From NCBI GenBank assembly GCA_900555605.1, contig USLW01000120.1:1-6493 (forward strand): a stretch of 6,493 nucleotides of DNA, read 5' to 3'. Below the pieces are notes generated by a model. That model had not been told where the DNA came from and made no database searches. It was given only the letters and a program-made list of their open reading frames with translations. Source of the DNA: an uncultured Clostridium sp. (lineage in GTDB: Bacteria > Bacillota > Clostridia > UBA1212 > UBA1255). Made by a program: the position numbers and the translations under genes. Shown one piece after another: positions 1 through 6,493 of this stretch (positions are counted from its first letter, which is position 1; each line of letters starts with the position of its first letter).

Positions 1-1238
1 GCCTCATGACCGGCGGCAATAGCGTCGATAACAAAGCGCGGACCTGTGTAAACATCGCCGCCGACGAAGATATCGGGATCCTCGGTCTGATAGGTGAACT
101 TGTCTGCGACTGGATAGTTGCCGTGCCAGAAAGTGACCTTAGTGCCCTCAAGCAGGTTGCCCCACTCGATAGCCTGACCGATAGCGAAGACAATCTTGTC
201 TGCCTTGACCTCGATAGTCTCGTTCTCGTCATATACGGGCGAGAAACGCTTGGTCTCAGGGTCGATTGTGCGCACGCACTTCTTGAGCACGATGCCGGTG
301 ACCTTGCCGCCCTCGCCGAGGATGGCCTTGGGCGCCCAGGAATTGTTGATAACAACGCCGTCGGCGAGGCCTGCGTTCTTCTCATCGGGAACGGTGGGCA
401 TCTCTTCGTCCTTCTCAAGGCAGTACATGTTGACGCTGCCCTTGGTCAGACGGCGTGCTGCACGGGCAACGTCGATAGCCGCGTTGCCGCCGCCGATGAC
501 GACGACGTCGCCGCTTAGCTTCTTGGTCTTGCCGCTGTTTACAGAGCGCAGGAAATCGAGGCCGCCCAAAACACCCTTCAGCTCTTCGCCGGGTATGTTC
601 AGCGTTGCCGCCTTCTGCAGGCCGACTGCAACGTAGAATGCCTTGAAGCCTTCATCGCGCAGCTGCTGGATGGTTACGTCCTTGCCGACCTCAACGCCGG
701 TCTTGAACTTTACGCCCAGATCCTTGAGAACCTTGATCTCGGCATTGATAACGTCCTTTTCGAGGCGGAAGGATGGGATGCCCATGGTGAGCATGCCGCC
801 GAGCGCCTTTTCCTTTTCGTAAACGGTCACGGGGTAGCCCTTGACTGCGAGATAGTATGCGCAGCTCAGGCCGGCAGGGCCTGCGCCGATGACGGCGATC
901 TTCTCTTCATAGGGCTTGCCGATCTGGTTGACCATCTTGGGAACGAAGCGGTGCTTGGACTCAAGATCCTTCTCGGCGATGAATTTTTTGATATCGTCGA
1001 TTGCGATGGGCGAGTCGATGTCGCCGCGCGTGCATGCGTCCTCGCATGCCTTGTTGCAGATGCGGCCGCAGACGGCGGGGAAGGGGTTCTCTTTTTTGAT
1101 CAGCGCCAGCGCGTGGGCCAGAATTGCCACCTGCAGGCTGTGCTCCTGAATATTCTCCGTTTCGGTATTGCGCATCAAGCCCCAACGGCTGATATATTTC
1201 ATTCTGTTTAAAAAAGCAAAAAAATGAGATTGCTCCAT
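1..1238 (-). CDS. Hybrid ORF: YfbR N-terminus joined in frame to a GltD-like FAD/NAD(P) oxidoreductase (3' end cut by window)
   Basis: One open frame of about 412 codons that leaves the window at position 1. Residues 1-46 match 5'-deoxynucleotidase YfbR. From about residue 47 the protein is a GltD-type (glutamate synthase small subunit-like) flavoprotein. It has a cysteine series C57, C61, C65, C69 after PFPAV, then an FAD-binding Rossmann motif IGAGPAG near residues 117-123. A second dinucleotide motif, [17 protein letters not shown], lies near 240-260. A final FAD contact, GGDVYTGP, lies just before the window edge. Such proteins pass electrons between NAD(P)H and an iron-sulfur partner; the substrate cannot be read from sequence. 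The GltD part lacks the family's usual N-terminal segment with the first iron-sulfur cysteines, replaced here by YfbR. I chose the ATG at 1238 because YfbR homologues begin at this Met (M-x-QSHFFA) and an AGAGGA lies 11 nt upstream. An in-frame ATG at 1250 is possible. Whether this hybrid protein exists in a cell is doubtful. Confidence 0.75.
   Translation of the reverse strand, partial: MEQSHFFAFLNRMKYISRWGLMRNTETENIQEHSLQVAILAHALALIKKENPFPAVCGRICNKACEDACTRGDIDSPIAIDDIKKFIAEKDLESKHRFVPKMVNQIGKPYEEKIAVIGAGPAGLSCAYYLAVKGYPVTVYEKEKALGGMLTMGIPSFRLEKDVINAEIKVLKDLGVKFKTGVEVGKDVTIQQLRDEGFKAFYVAVGLQKAATLNIPGEELKGVLGGLDFLRSVNSGKTKKLSGDVVVIGGGNAAIDVARAARRLTKGSVNMYCLEKDEEMPTVPDEKNAGLADGVVINNSWAPKAILGEGGKVTGIVLKKCVRTIDPETKRFSPVYDENETIEVKADKIVFAIGQAIEWGNLLEGTKVTFWHGNYPVADKFTYQTEDPDIFVGGDVYTGPRFVIDAIAAGHE
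1086..1110 (-). other. Chimera junction between yfbR and the GltD-like gene
   Basis: Codons here read A-L-A-L-I-K-K-E-N. The left part suits YfbR (VAILAHALA). The right part suits GltD-like enzymes, where LIKKEN directly precedes PFPAVCGR. The exact break cannot be placed because the LIKKE codons at 1089-1103 fit both families. No repeat, insertion sequence or attachment-like site is visible at the join. Confidence 0.75.
1101..1238 (-). pseudogene. yfbR: 5' fragment of yfbR (HD-domain 5'-deoxynucleotidase), truncated at the junction
   Basis: The first 46 residues align from memory almost residue for residue with E. coli YfbR. They share QSHFFA, then R18-W19, LMRN, TEN and EHSLQVA with His33, followed by AHAL. 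R18, W19 and His33 fall at the same numbers as the known active-site residues of the E. coli enzyme. YfbR removes phosphate from deoxynucleoside 5'-monophosphates. The later metal ligands (the His-Asp pair near residues 68-69 and the Asp near 137) are absent because the sequence switches to an unrelated family, so this fragment cannot be active alone. It starts 55 nt after the dgt stop, consistent with a dgt-yfbR transcription unit. The full-length gene probably exists in the source genome and was lost at the junction. Confidence 0.85.
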
Positions 1239-1293
1239 CTTTCGCACCATCCTCTGCATCTGCGGCGATTCCGCTTCTATCTGTTCTCTGCCG

Positions 1294-2505
1294 CTAAATC
1301 CAATAAATATCTTCATATCTGTGCAGCGCATAGCCGTCTGTCATGCCCGCAATATAATCCGTCACAATCTGCTCCGGCAGTTCCTGTTCGTGATAGCCTT
1401 TCTCCGCCACGAATTCGCCAAGACGCCGCAGAACCTTGTCCTGATGCGCGGCGCTCCGGCCGCCGGCGCCCTTCGGAAGACAGACATGCACGGTTCCGTC
1501 AGCTTCATCAAACTTGATATCATTCATGATATTGCAGGCCGCTTCATACAGGATCTCAAACAGCCCCTCCACCACATTATTGGCATTGATTTCATAGCGC
1601 CGGATCATATCCGCCTGATAAATCCGCCGGTTATTCTCCTCAATCATTTCCTTCAGTGCCTGGCCGCGGGCAGGGCTGAGACGAATATATTCCGTTCCAT
1701 AGCTGTTTTCAATGAGGTCCACTACCAGCGTATTGATCATTTCCCCATTCGTCGCACCCAATTCGGAACGGATTTCCTGGGAAATATCGCTGAAATCCAT
1801 CACATTTGCACGTACCGCATCTTCGATATCTCTGCCCACATAGGCAATTTTATCCACCAGGCGGACAACGCAGGCCTCCAGCGTCCGCGGCATACAACTG
1901 CGGTGGTCTGTTTCATAAATTTTTTCCGGATCTTTATGCGGGTCGGCGTGCAGTTCATATTCGCTGTAATTTTCGCCGCAGTGGCTGACAATGCCGTCCC
2001 GGACCTCATAAGTGAGGTTCAGACCGCAGCGCTCGTGAATTTTCTCTTTTGAAATTCTGGTGGACAGCCGGTCTACCACCCGAAGGCTGTGCAGCTCATG
2101 ATGAAAGGACAGATGGGGATTTACCTTCTGCAGGGAGCGGTTCAGCGCACGTTCACCGCTGTGGCCGAAAGGCGCGTGACCAATATCATGGCCCAGCGCA
2201 ATGGCTGTGATCAGGTCCTGATTGAGCCCCAGCGTTCTGCCGATAGTATTCGAAATAGAATTAACATACAGCACATGCTCCATCCGCGTGCAAATATGGT
2301 CATTTTTCGCATTAAAAAACACCTGCGTCTTATGCCGCAGCCTTCTGAAATCTTCAGAATAAAGGATCCGGTTGGCATCCCGTTCATAATCAGAACGGAC
2401 GATGCAGGGCTGTTCAGGCAGCTTTCTGCCGAGGCTCTGATCCGATCTTGTGGCCAGCGGCGACAAAGATTTTTCCTGCTCCAGCCTGATGTCACGCCAT
2501 ACCAT
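1294..2505 (-). CDS. dgt: Deoxyguanosinetriphosphate triphosphohydrolase-like HD protein
   Basis: Cytosolic HD-domain enzyme of 403 residues. The family cleaves dGTP (sometimes other dNTPs) to the deoxynucleoside plus tripolyphosphate and so trims the dNTP pool. The metal-binding set is intact: His77 in TRMEHVLYV, His106-Asp107 in [16 protein letters not shown], and Asp218 in [12 protein letters not shown]. The family signature [23 protein letters not shown] lies at about residues 41-63. It is shorter than E. coli Dgt (505 residues) and resembles the compact bacterial dGTPase-like group, with some 170 residues after the HD core. The ATG at 2505 is supported by AAGGAGG 8 nt upstream. Downstream, 55 nt separate its stop from the yfbR start, so two nucleotide phosphohydrolases may be co-transcribed. 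Nucleotide specificity is inferred from the family and may differ. Confidence 0.93.
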   Translation of the reverse strand: MVWRDIRLEQEKSLSPLATRSDQSLGRKLPEQPCIVRSDYERDANRILYSEDFRRLRHKTQVFFNAKNDHICTRMEHVLYVNSISNTIGRTLGLNQDLITAIALGHDIGHAPFGHSGERALNRSLQKVNPHLSFHHELHSLRVVDRLSTRISKEKIHERCGLNLTYEVRDGIVSHCGENYSEYELHADPHKDPEKIYETDHRSCMPRTLEACVVRLVDKIAYVGRDIEDAVRANVMDFSDISQEIRSELGATNGEMINTLVVDLIENSYGTEYIRLSPARGQALKEMIEENNRRIYQADMIRRYEINANNVVEGLFEILYEAACNIMNDIKFDEADGTVHVCLPKGAGGRSAAHQDKVLRRLGEFVAEKGYHEQELPEQIVTDYIAGMTDGYALHRYEDIYWI

Positions 2506-2513
2506 GAATCATT

Positions 2514-2520
2514 CCTCCTT
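2514..2520 (-). promoter_or_regulatory. Strong ribosome binding site of dgt
   Basis: Minus-strand AAGGAGG is a near-perfect anti-16S match, 8 nt before the ATG at 2505. It fixes the dgt start. Confidence 0.85.
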
Positions 2521-2531
2521 CTTTTACCGGC

Positions 2532-2571
2532 AAACGCACCTGACAAGCGTTCATACTTACCAGGTGCGTTT
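2532..2571 (-). terminator. Perfect 11-bp inverted repeat between the isomerase gene and dgt; candidate terminator or attenuator
   Basis: AAACGCACCTG (2532-2542) and CAGGTGCGTTT (2561-2571) pair perfectly around an 18-nt loop. The stem is flanked by A on one side and T on the other, as in bidirectional intrinsic terminators. It lies 20 nt past the isomerase stop. The U tract is short on the minus strand (TTT, then GCCGG) and slightly longer on the plus strand (TTTT), so termination may be weak. It ends 11 nt before the dgt ribosome binding site, so it could instead affect dgt mRNA. I see no clear dgt promoter downstream of it. Confidence 0.5.
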
Positions 2572-2591
2572 TCTGCTGTATATTCGTTTTT

Positions 2592-3557
2592 TCAAACCCA
2601 CCACATGGCGCCGGCCTGTTCAAACACCAGCACCTCTTTCAAAAGCGCGATGGCCTTTCTGAGTCCCTCTCCCGGCGACATCAGCGAATCCTCATGCTCG
2701 ATACTGATGACGTCGTCATAGCCCACGGTTTTCAGCATGCTGACGATATCCTTCCAGGCTTTGAGGTCGTGACCGTATCCCATGGTACGGAAGGTCCAGG
2801 ACCGATTGATGATATCGCCGTAAGGCTTCGTATCCAGCACGCCGTTTTTCGCCGTATTGGCCGGATCGATGTAAACATCCTTGCCATGTACGTAGTAGAT
2901 GGCCTCTCCGAGTGTCCGGATGGCCTCCACCGGATCAATGCCCTGCCAATACAAATGGCTGGGGTCAAAATTCGCGCCGATGATCGTTCCTACTGCGGCC
3001 CGCAGTTTCAGCAGCGTCTCCGGATTGTACACGCAGAAGCCCGGATGCATTTCAAAGCAGATCTTCTCGATTCCATGGGCCGCGGCAAATGCTGCCGTCT
3101 CCTTCCAATAAGGAATCAGTACCTCGTTCCACTGATATTCCAGAATCGTCTGAAAGTCATTCGGCCACGCACAGGTCACCCAATTCGGATATTTAGATTC
3201 CGGACAATCTCCGGGACAGCCGGAGAACCCGACGATCCGCTTGACGCCTAATTTTTCCGCGAGCAAAACGGTATTCACAAAATCATCGTGATACTGCTTT
3301 GCCACCGCTTTATCCGGATGAACCGGATTGCCGTGACAGCTCAGAGCGCTGATCTCCAACCCGTTTTCATATATTGCCTTTTTGAAGGCCTCCAATTTAC
3401 CGTCGTCCTTCAATAAAACAGCCGGATCACAATGTGCTTTTCCAGGAAAGCCTCCCGCGCCGATTTCCACCATTTGTGCCCCCGCATCCGCCAGATATCT
3501 CATGGCATCCGCCATCTGCATTTCTCCCAGCAATACGGTTAATACGCCTAATTTCAT
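2592..3557 (-). CDS. Sugar phosphate isomerase/epimerase (xylose isomerase-like TIM barrel)
   Basis: A 321-residue protein of the AP endonuclease 2/xylose isomerase-like TIM-barrel superfamily (IolE and tagatose/psicose epimerase relatives). These are usually soluble, metal-dependent enzymes acting on sugars, inositol derivatives or their phosphates. Likely metal ligands, by position and family pattern, are Glu169 (CFEMHPGF), Asp198 (ANFDPSHLYW), His224 (YYVHGKD) and Glu287 (ISIEHEDSLM). The N-terminal strand KLGVLTVLL and the segment ISALSCHGNPVHPD also fit the fold. About 35 extra residues (roughly 226-262) separate the His and last Glu ligands. I prefer the ATG at 3557 because GGAGA ends 5 nt upstream. 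The in-frame ATG at 3569 directly abuts its own AAAGG and adds only four residues. No transporter, kinase or dehydrogenase lies beside it, so the substrate is unknown. It is unrelated in function to its neighbours and probably has its own promoter. Confidence 0.88.
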   Translation of the reverse strand: MKLGVLTVLLGEMQMADAMRYLADAGAQMVEIGAGGFPGKAHCDPAVLLKDDGKLEAFKKAIYENGLEISALSCHGNPVHPDKAVAKQYHDDFVNTVLLAEKLGVKRIVGFSGCPGDCPESKYPNWVTCAWPNDFQTILEYQWNEVLIPYWKETAAFAAAHGIEKICFEMHPGFCVYNPETLLKLRAAVGTIIGANFDPSHLYWQGIDPVEAIRTLGEAIYYVHGKDVYIDPANTAKNGVLDTKPYGDIINRSWTFRTMGYGHDLKAWKDIVSMLKTVGYDDVISIEHEDSLMSPGEGLRKAIALLKEVLVFEQAGAMWWV

Positions 3558-3562
3558 AAAAA

Positions 3563-3575
3563 TCTCCATCCTTTC
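3563..3575 (-). promoter_or_regulatory. Ribosome binding region that decides the isomerase start
   Basis: The minus strand reads GAAAGGATGGAGA and then five bases before the ATG at 3557. Two purine-rich blocks (AAAGGA and GGAGA) suit the 3557 start, while the ATG inside this region (3569) has no spacing from AAAGG. Confidence 0.6.
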
Positions 3576-3602
3576 TCAAATTTTGAATTCCGTCGGTTCC
3601 GG

Positions 3603-3634
3603 TTTTACCGAAAATTCGTTTCTTTTACCGAAAA
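3603..3634. promoter_or_regulatory. 12-bp direct repeat with a 20-bp period upstream of the isomerase gene; candidate operator
   Basis: TTTTACCGAAAA occurs at 3603-3614 and again identically at 3623-3634. The 20-bp period is about two helical turns, so both copies face the same side of the DNA. The first copy also sits in a short inverted element, CGGT-TTT-ACCG. The repeat ends 45 bp from the isomerase start, where a regulator binding site would be expected. I could not identify convincing -35/-10 boxes. No regulator gene is in the window. Confidence 0.4.
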
Positions 3635-3646
3635 AAACAAAATCCT

Positions 3647-3671
3647 GTATGAAAAATAAATTTTTTCACAC
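3647..3671 (-). terminator. AT-rich hairpin after prfB; weak terminator candidate
   Basis: On the minus strand GTGTGAAAAA pairs with TTTTTCATAC (one G-U wobble) around a 5-nt loop. The hairpin lies 37 nt past the prfB stop. After AGGA a T-rich run (TTTTGTTTTTTT) follows. The stem has few G-C pairs and the T run is not immediately adjacent, so this could be a poor terminator or simply AT-rich promoter DNA for the isomerase gene. Confidence 0.35.
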
Positions 3672-3708
3672 GAAAGTCTCCATCATTCCGTTTTTGCGGC
3701 AGCTACGA

Positions 3709-4822
3709 TTATTTATTTTTATTAAACTCATTTACCAGATACGCGTTGATGAAACCATCCAGGCCGCCGTCCATTACCTTCTCCACCACAGTCTCCTCAT
3801 AAGACGTTCTATGGTCCTTTACCAGGGTATACGGACAAAATACGTAGGAACGAATCTGGCTGCCCCACGCAATTTCCATCTGCACGCCCTTTAAATCCGA
3901 TATTTTCTCCACATTCTCCCGCTGCTTCATTTCAAACAGCTTAGAACGCAGCATCCGCATGGCGGTTTCCTTATTCTGCAGCTGAGAACGCTCGGTCTGA
4001 CACGATACAATCAATCCTGTGGGCTTATGCACGATCCGCACCGCAGAATCCGTTTTATTGATGTGCTGTCCCCCTGCGCCGCTGGAACGGTAGGTACCGA
4101 TTTCCAGATCCTCCGGCCGGATATCGATTTCGATGTTGTCATCAATTTCAGGCATAACCTCTACGGATGCAAAGGACGTATGCCGGCGTCCCGCAGAATC
4201 AAAGGGGGAAATACGCACCAGACGATGCACCCCGTGCTCGCTTCTTAAAAAGCCGTAGGCATTCTCACCGGAATACTGGAGCACCGCGCTTTTAATTCCG
4301 GCCTCGTCTCCGTCAAGGTAATCGATCAGTTTTACCGTATAACCGTGGTCCTCGCCCCACCGTGTGTACATCCGCAGCAGCATGGAAGCCCAATCCTGGG
4401 ACTCTGTTCCGCCCGCGCCGGGATGGATCGACAAAATCGCGTCGTTCGCATCATATTCGCCGGTCAGCAGCGTCTCCAGCCGAAGCATTTGAAAGGCAGC
4501 CTTATATTCCTCCATGGCGGCAGCTACGGCTTCTACCATGGCGGTATCATTTTCCTCATTGCCGATCATGATCATCAGCTGGATTTCTTCATATTTTGAC
4601 TCCAGATCAGTAAATTTACCTAATTTATTTTTCAGCTGCTTCAGATGCTGAAGCACCTTCTGAGACTGCTCGGGATAATTCCAAAAGTCCGGCTCGGAAG
4701 CTTTATTCTCAAGCTCCTCGATCATATTCTTCATGCCGGTCGTGTCAAAGTGAATCCCTCAAATCATATAAACTCTTTTTCAAGCCGTCCAGTTCTAAAC
4801 CAAACTGTTCCAGTTCAAACAT
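3709..4822 (-). CDS. prfB: Peptide chain release factor 2, expressed through a programmed +1 frameshift
   Basis: RF2 recognises UAA and UGA in the ribosomal A site and triggers peptide release. A 25-codon zero frame (MFELEQFGLELDG...) begins at 4822 and ends in UGA at codon 26 (4745-4747). Shifting +1 on CUU continues as D-T-T-G and then the long frame from 4734, giving a 370-residue product (E. coli RF2 is 365). The codon-recognition tripeptide SPF is at residues 205-207 and the catalytic GGQ at 250-252, the same numbers as in E. coli. The RF2 N-terminal domain pattern EPDFW is present. The start lies 8 nt after the rnr stop, with AAAGGA inside the end of rnr 12 nt upstream, so rnr and prfB are probably co-transcribed. 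A simple ORF caller would start at 4734 and lose the first 29 residues. Low RF2 slows termination at the UGA and favours the shift, giving autoregulation. Confidence 0.95.
4745..4760 (-). promoter_or_regulatory. prfB programmed +1 frameshift site
   Basis: The minus strand reads GAGGGATTCACTTTGA, followed by C. All known elements are present: a Shine-Dalgarno-like AGGGA (4755-4759) with a three-base codon between AGGGAT and the slippery CTT (4748-4750), the in-frame TGA (4745-4747), and a C after the stop that weakens it. The layout is that of E. coli prfB (AGG GGG TAT CTT TGA C), and the stop is at codon 26 in both. Confidence 0.95.
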
Positions 4823-4830
4823 CGTTCATC

Positions 4831-6493
4831 TCATTCCTTTCGCCGTGGCTTTCTTTTTTTGTCAATCATTTTTATTGTACCACATTCTTCCGCAAATTCA
4901 AAGTCCAATTGACGCATTGCCACGTTGGCGTGCGCTAAAATGACCTGAGCCCTGTCTCCGATATGATATTGCACGCCGCTGTGTTCTCCGTATGCCATCA
5001 TCCGCCCTTCATCATAGATCATATGATCCCGCATGGTTCGGTATCCGATGAGCCCCTCCGCGGTATTTTCCAGTCTGATAAACAGACCAAAGGAGGTAAT
5101 TCCGGAAATCACGCCTTCAAAGGTATTTCCCTCAAATTGCTTCATATATTCCGTCACCTTATAGTCCACGCTTTCCCGTTCGGCAGCCTCTGCCGTACGC
5201 TCAGTCTCTGAACAATGGGCGGCATAAGCATCCGCAATACTCCGAAAATGGGCTTCACGCCGGGCATCCAATTCTCCCCGCAGCACAAGTTTCATGATTC
5301 GGTGAATAAACAGATCCGGGTACCGTCTGATGGGGGAGGTAAAATGCGTATAATATTGGGCCGCGAGTCCGAAATGGCCTTGATTTTCGCCGCTGTATTC
5401 CGCCTTCTGCATAGAACGCAGTGCCATCATACTGATTACCTGCTCAGAGGGGGTTCCCTTTACCGCATCCAGCATATCCTGCAGCGCTTTCACATGAATT
5501 TTGCGTTTTCCCTTTAAGGAATGCCCTGCATTTTTTACAATTCTCCATAAGTTTTCCAGCTTTTCCGGATCCGGATCACCGTGGTTTCTGTACATAAACG
5601 GTACAGACAGCCAAAAGAAATGCGCCGCAACCGTCTCGTTGCAGGCCAGCATGAATTCTTCAATAATATTATTGGCAAATGTAATAGGATAGGGTTTTAC
5701 CTCCACAGGTGCTCCCTGTTCATCCAGAACGACCTTTGTCTCCGGCAGGTTAAAATGCAGCGACCCGCGCTTCACTCTAAGCTGATTGCGCCGTTCCGCC
5801 AGCATTTTCATCCGGGAAAGGTCCTCGATATAGGGCGAAAAAGTGTTCCTCAGCTGCGCGGTCTCAGCCTGCTGCTCCGGCGTTGCTTCCGCTTCTCCGT
5901 CAAACAGCCGATAAAGTTGATTGTACGTGATTTTATAGGCAACACGGATAATGCTTTCGCAGATTTCATGAGAAAGCACCTCTCCTTGAGGTGTAAGCTC
6001 CATAAATACGGAAAACGCAAGCCGGTCTGCCCCTACATTTAAGCTGCAGATTCCGTTGGACAGCGCCTTCGGAAGCATGGGCAGTACCCGGTCTGCCAGA
6101 TAAACGCTTGTCCCCCGTGCGTAGGCCTCCATATCCAGCGGCGAGCCTTCTGTTACATAGTAAGATACGTCCGCAATATGCACGCCGAGTCTGTAATTGC
6201 CGTTTTCTAACTGCTCAATGGAAACTCCGTCATCTACATCCTTGGTATCCTCCGCATCAATGGTAACAATCCGGAGCTCCCGCAGATCGCGCCTGCCCCG
6301 GGCCAGCTCCGATGCGATCGTTCTGCGGGAAACGGAGTCACCATCCATGTCTGCAATCATAGCATTTGCCTGCGCCGTAACAGATTCCGGAAATACATCC
6401 CGGAGACCGTGGGATTTTACGATTGCCGTAATTTCTACGCCGGCCGTACCTTCCTGTCCGATCACCTCGAGGATTCGCCCTTTTCCCGCCTCC
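4831..6493 (-). CDS. rnr: Ribonuclease R (3'-5' exoribonuclease), N-terminus beyond the window
   Basis: A processive 3'-5' exoribonuclease that degrades structured RNA, including mRNA and rRNA fragments, and with SmpB/tmRNA in many bacteria helps remove faulty messages. About 553 residues are visible; family members usually have 700-800, so the N-terminal cold-shock domains are mostly outside. The visible start (GRILEVIG...) is the end of a cold-shock domain. The RNB catalytic motif TIDAEDTKDVDD gives Asp79, Asp85, Asp87 and Asp88 of the visible part, of RNase R rather than RNase II type. The RNB signature SPIRRYPDLFIHR is near 384. A C-terminal S1 RNA-binding domain runs from about 450 to 530 (FEGVISGITSFGLFI). 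The tail is short and basic (KKRKPRRKE), shorter than the Lys-rich tail of E. coli RNase R. The frame is open to the right edge; a GTG at 6465 is internal and should not be taken as the start. Confidence 0.95.
   Translation of the reverse strand, partial: EAGKGRILEVIGQEGTAGVEITAIVKSHGLRDVFPESVTAQANAMIADMDGDSVSRRTIASELARGRRDLRELRIVTIDAEDTKDVDDGVSIEQLENGNYRLGVHIADVSYYVTEGSPLDMEAYARGTSVYLADRVLPMLPKALSNGICSLNVGADRLAFSVFMELTPQGEVLSHEICESIIRVAYKITYNQLYRLFDGEAEATPEQQAETAQLRNTFSPYIEDLSRMKMLAERRNQLRVKRGSLHFNLPETKVVLDEQGAPVEVKPYPITFANNIIEEFMLACNETVAAHFFWLSVPFMYRNHGDPDPEKLENLWRIVKNAGHSLKGKRKIHVKALQDMLDAVKGTPSEQVISMMALRSMQKAEYSGENQGHFGLAAQYYTHFTSPIRRYPDLFIHRIMKLVLRGELDARREAHFRSIADAYAAHCSETERTAEAAERESVDYKVTEYMKQFEGNTFEGVISGITSFGLFIRLENTAEGLIGYRTMRDHMIYDEGRMMAYGEHSGVQYHIGDRAQVILAHANVAMRQLDFEFAEECGTIKMIDKKRKPRRKE

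Noticed and set aside
6..636. Overlapping plus-strand open frames of 170 and 146 codons
   Set aside because: They lie opposite the GltD-like coding sequence and are explained by its GC-biased codon use.
961..1185. Minus-strand open frame of 74 codons in another frame
   Set aside because: It is a shadow of the hybrid ORF, rich in Arg and His, while the overlapping frame gives clear YfbR and GltD-like motifs.
1..1238. A new natural fusion enzyme coupling nucleotide hydrolysis to electron transfer
   Set aside because: The HD active site is cut off before its metal ligands and the flavoprotein lacks its N-terminal iron-sulfur cysteines. The join is within a domain on both sides rather than between domains.
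1321..2052. Plus-strand open frame of 243 codons
   Set aside because: It is antisense to dgt, which has intact HD motifs and a strong ribosome binding site. The plus-strand translation resembles no family I recognise.
2089..2721. Plus-strand open frame of 210 codons
   Set aside because: It crosses the ends of two well supported minus-strand genes and the inverted repeat between them, with no recognisable protein features.
4735..4822. Premature TGA near the start of prfB, which could suggest a broken gene
   Set aside because: The stop is at codon 26 within the conserved shift site, and the +1 frame gives a full RF2 with SPF and GGQ at the expected positions.
4831..6465. Treating the GTG at 6465 as the start of the nuclease gene
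   Set aside because: The frame stays open to the window edge with residues typical of an RNase R cold-shock domain, so the gene is truncated by the window.

Overview
The window appears to come from a Bacillota (Firmicutes) genome of class Clostridia, probably an anaerobic gut-type lineage. This rests on gene content and style: a clostridial-looking RNase R, a two-part prfB, strong AGGAGG-type ribosome binding sites and mixed codon use at roughly mid GC. I cannot name a genus. Every gene I can support lies on the minus strand, so transcription runs from high to low coordinates.

In transcription order the window holds five genes. First is the 3' three quarters of rnr (ribonuclease R, 4831-6493, cut by the window edge). 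It is followed after 8 nt by prfB (release factor 2, 3709-4822), which is split by an in-frame UGA at codon 26 and needs the classical programmed +1 frameshift. A 151-bp AT-rich gap (3558-3708) carries a hairpin and a 12-bp direct repeat. Next is a TIM-barrel sugar phosphate isomerase/epimerase (2592-3557). A short gap with a perfect 11-bp inverted repeat separates it from dgt, a dGTP triphosphohydrolase-like HD enzyme (1294-2505). Last is an open frame starting at 1238 and running off the left edge.

That last frame is the most interesting object. Its first ~46 codons are an unmistakable N-terminus of the 5'-deoxynucleotidase YfbR. At about 1086-1110 it switches, in frame and without a stop, into the middle of a GltD-like FAD/NAD(P) oxidoreductase that continues to position 1. 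Both partners lose essential parts, and codon use changes at the same place. I read this as a junction between two unrelated genes, most simply an assembly or amplification chimera through a short shared stretch encoding L-I-K-K-E. A real recombination is the alternative. Annotation left of about 1100 should therefore not be assumed to belong to the same genome as the rest.

Functionally, rnr and prfB form an RNA-decay/translation-termination pair. dgt and the yfbR fragment form a deoxynucleotide-pool pair. The sugar isomerase sits between them as an apparently independent metabolic gene with its own candidate control region. I found no tRNA, rRNA, CRISPR array, insertion sequence or defence system. 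No stretch over 300 bases lacks a gene.
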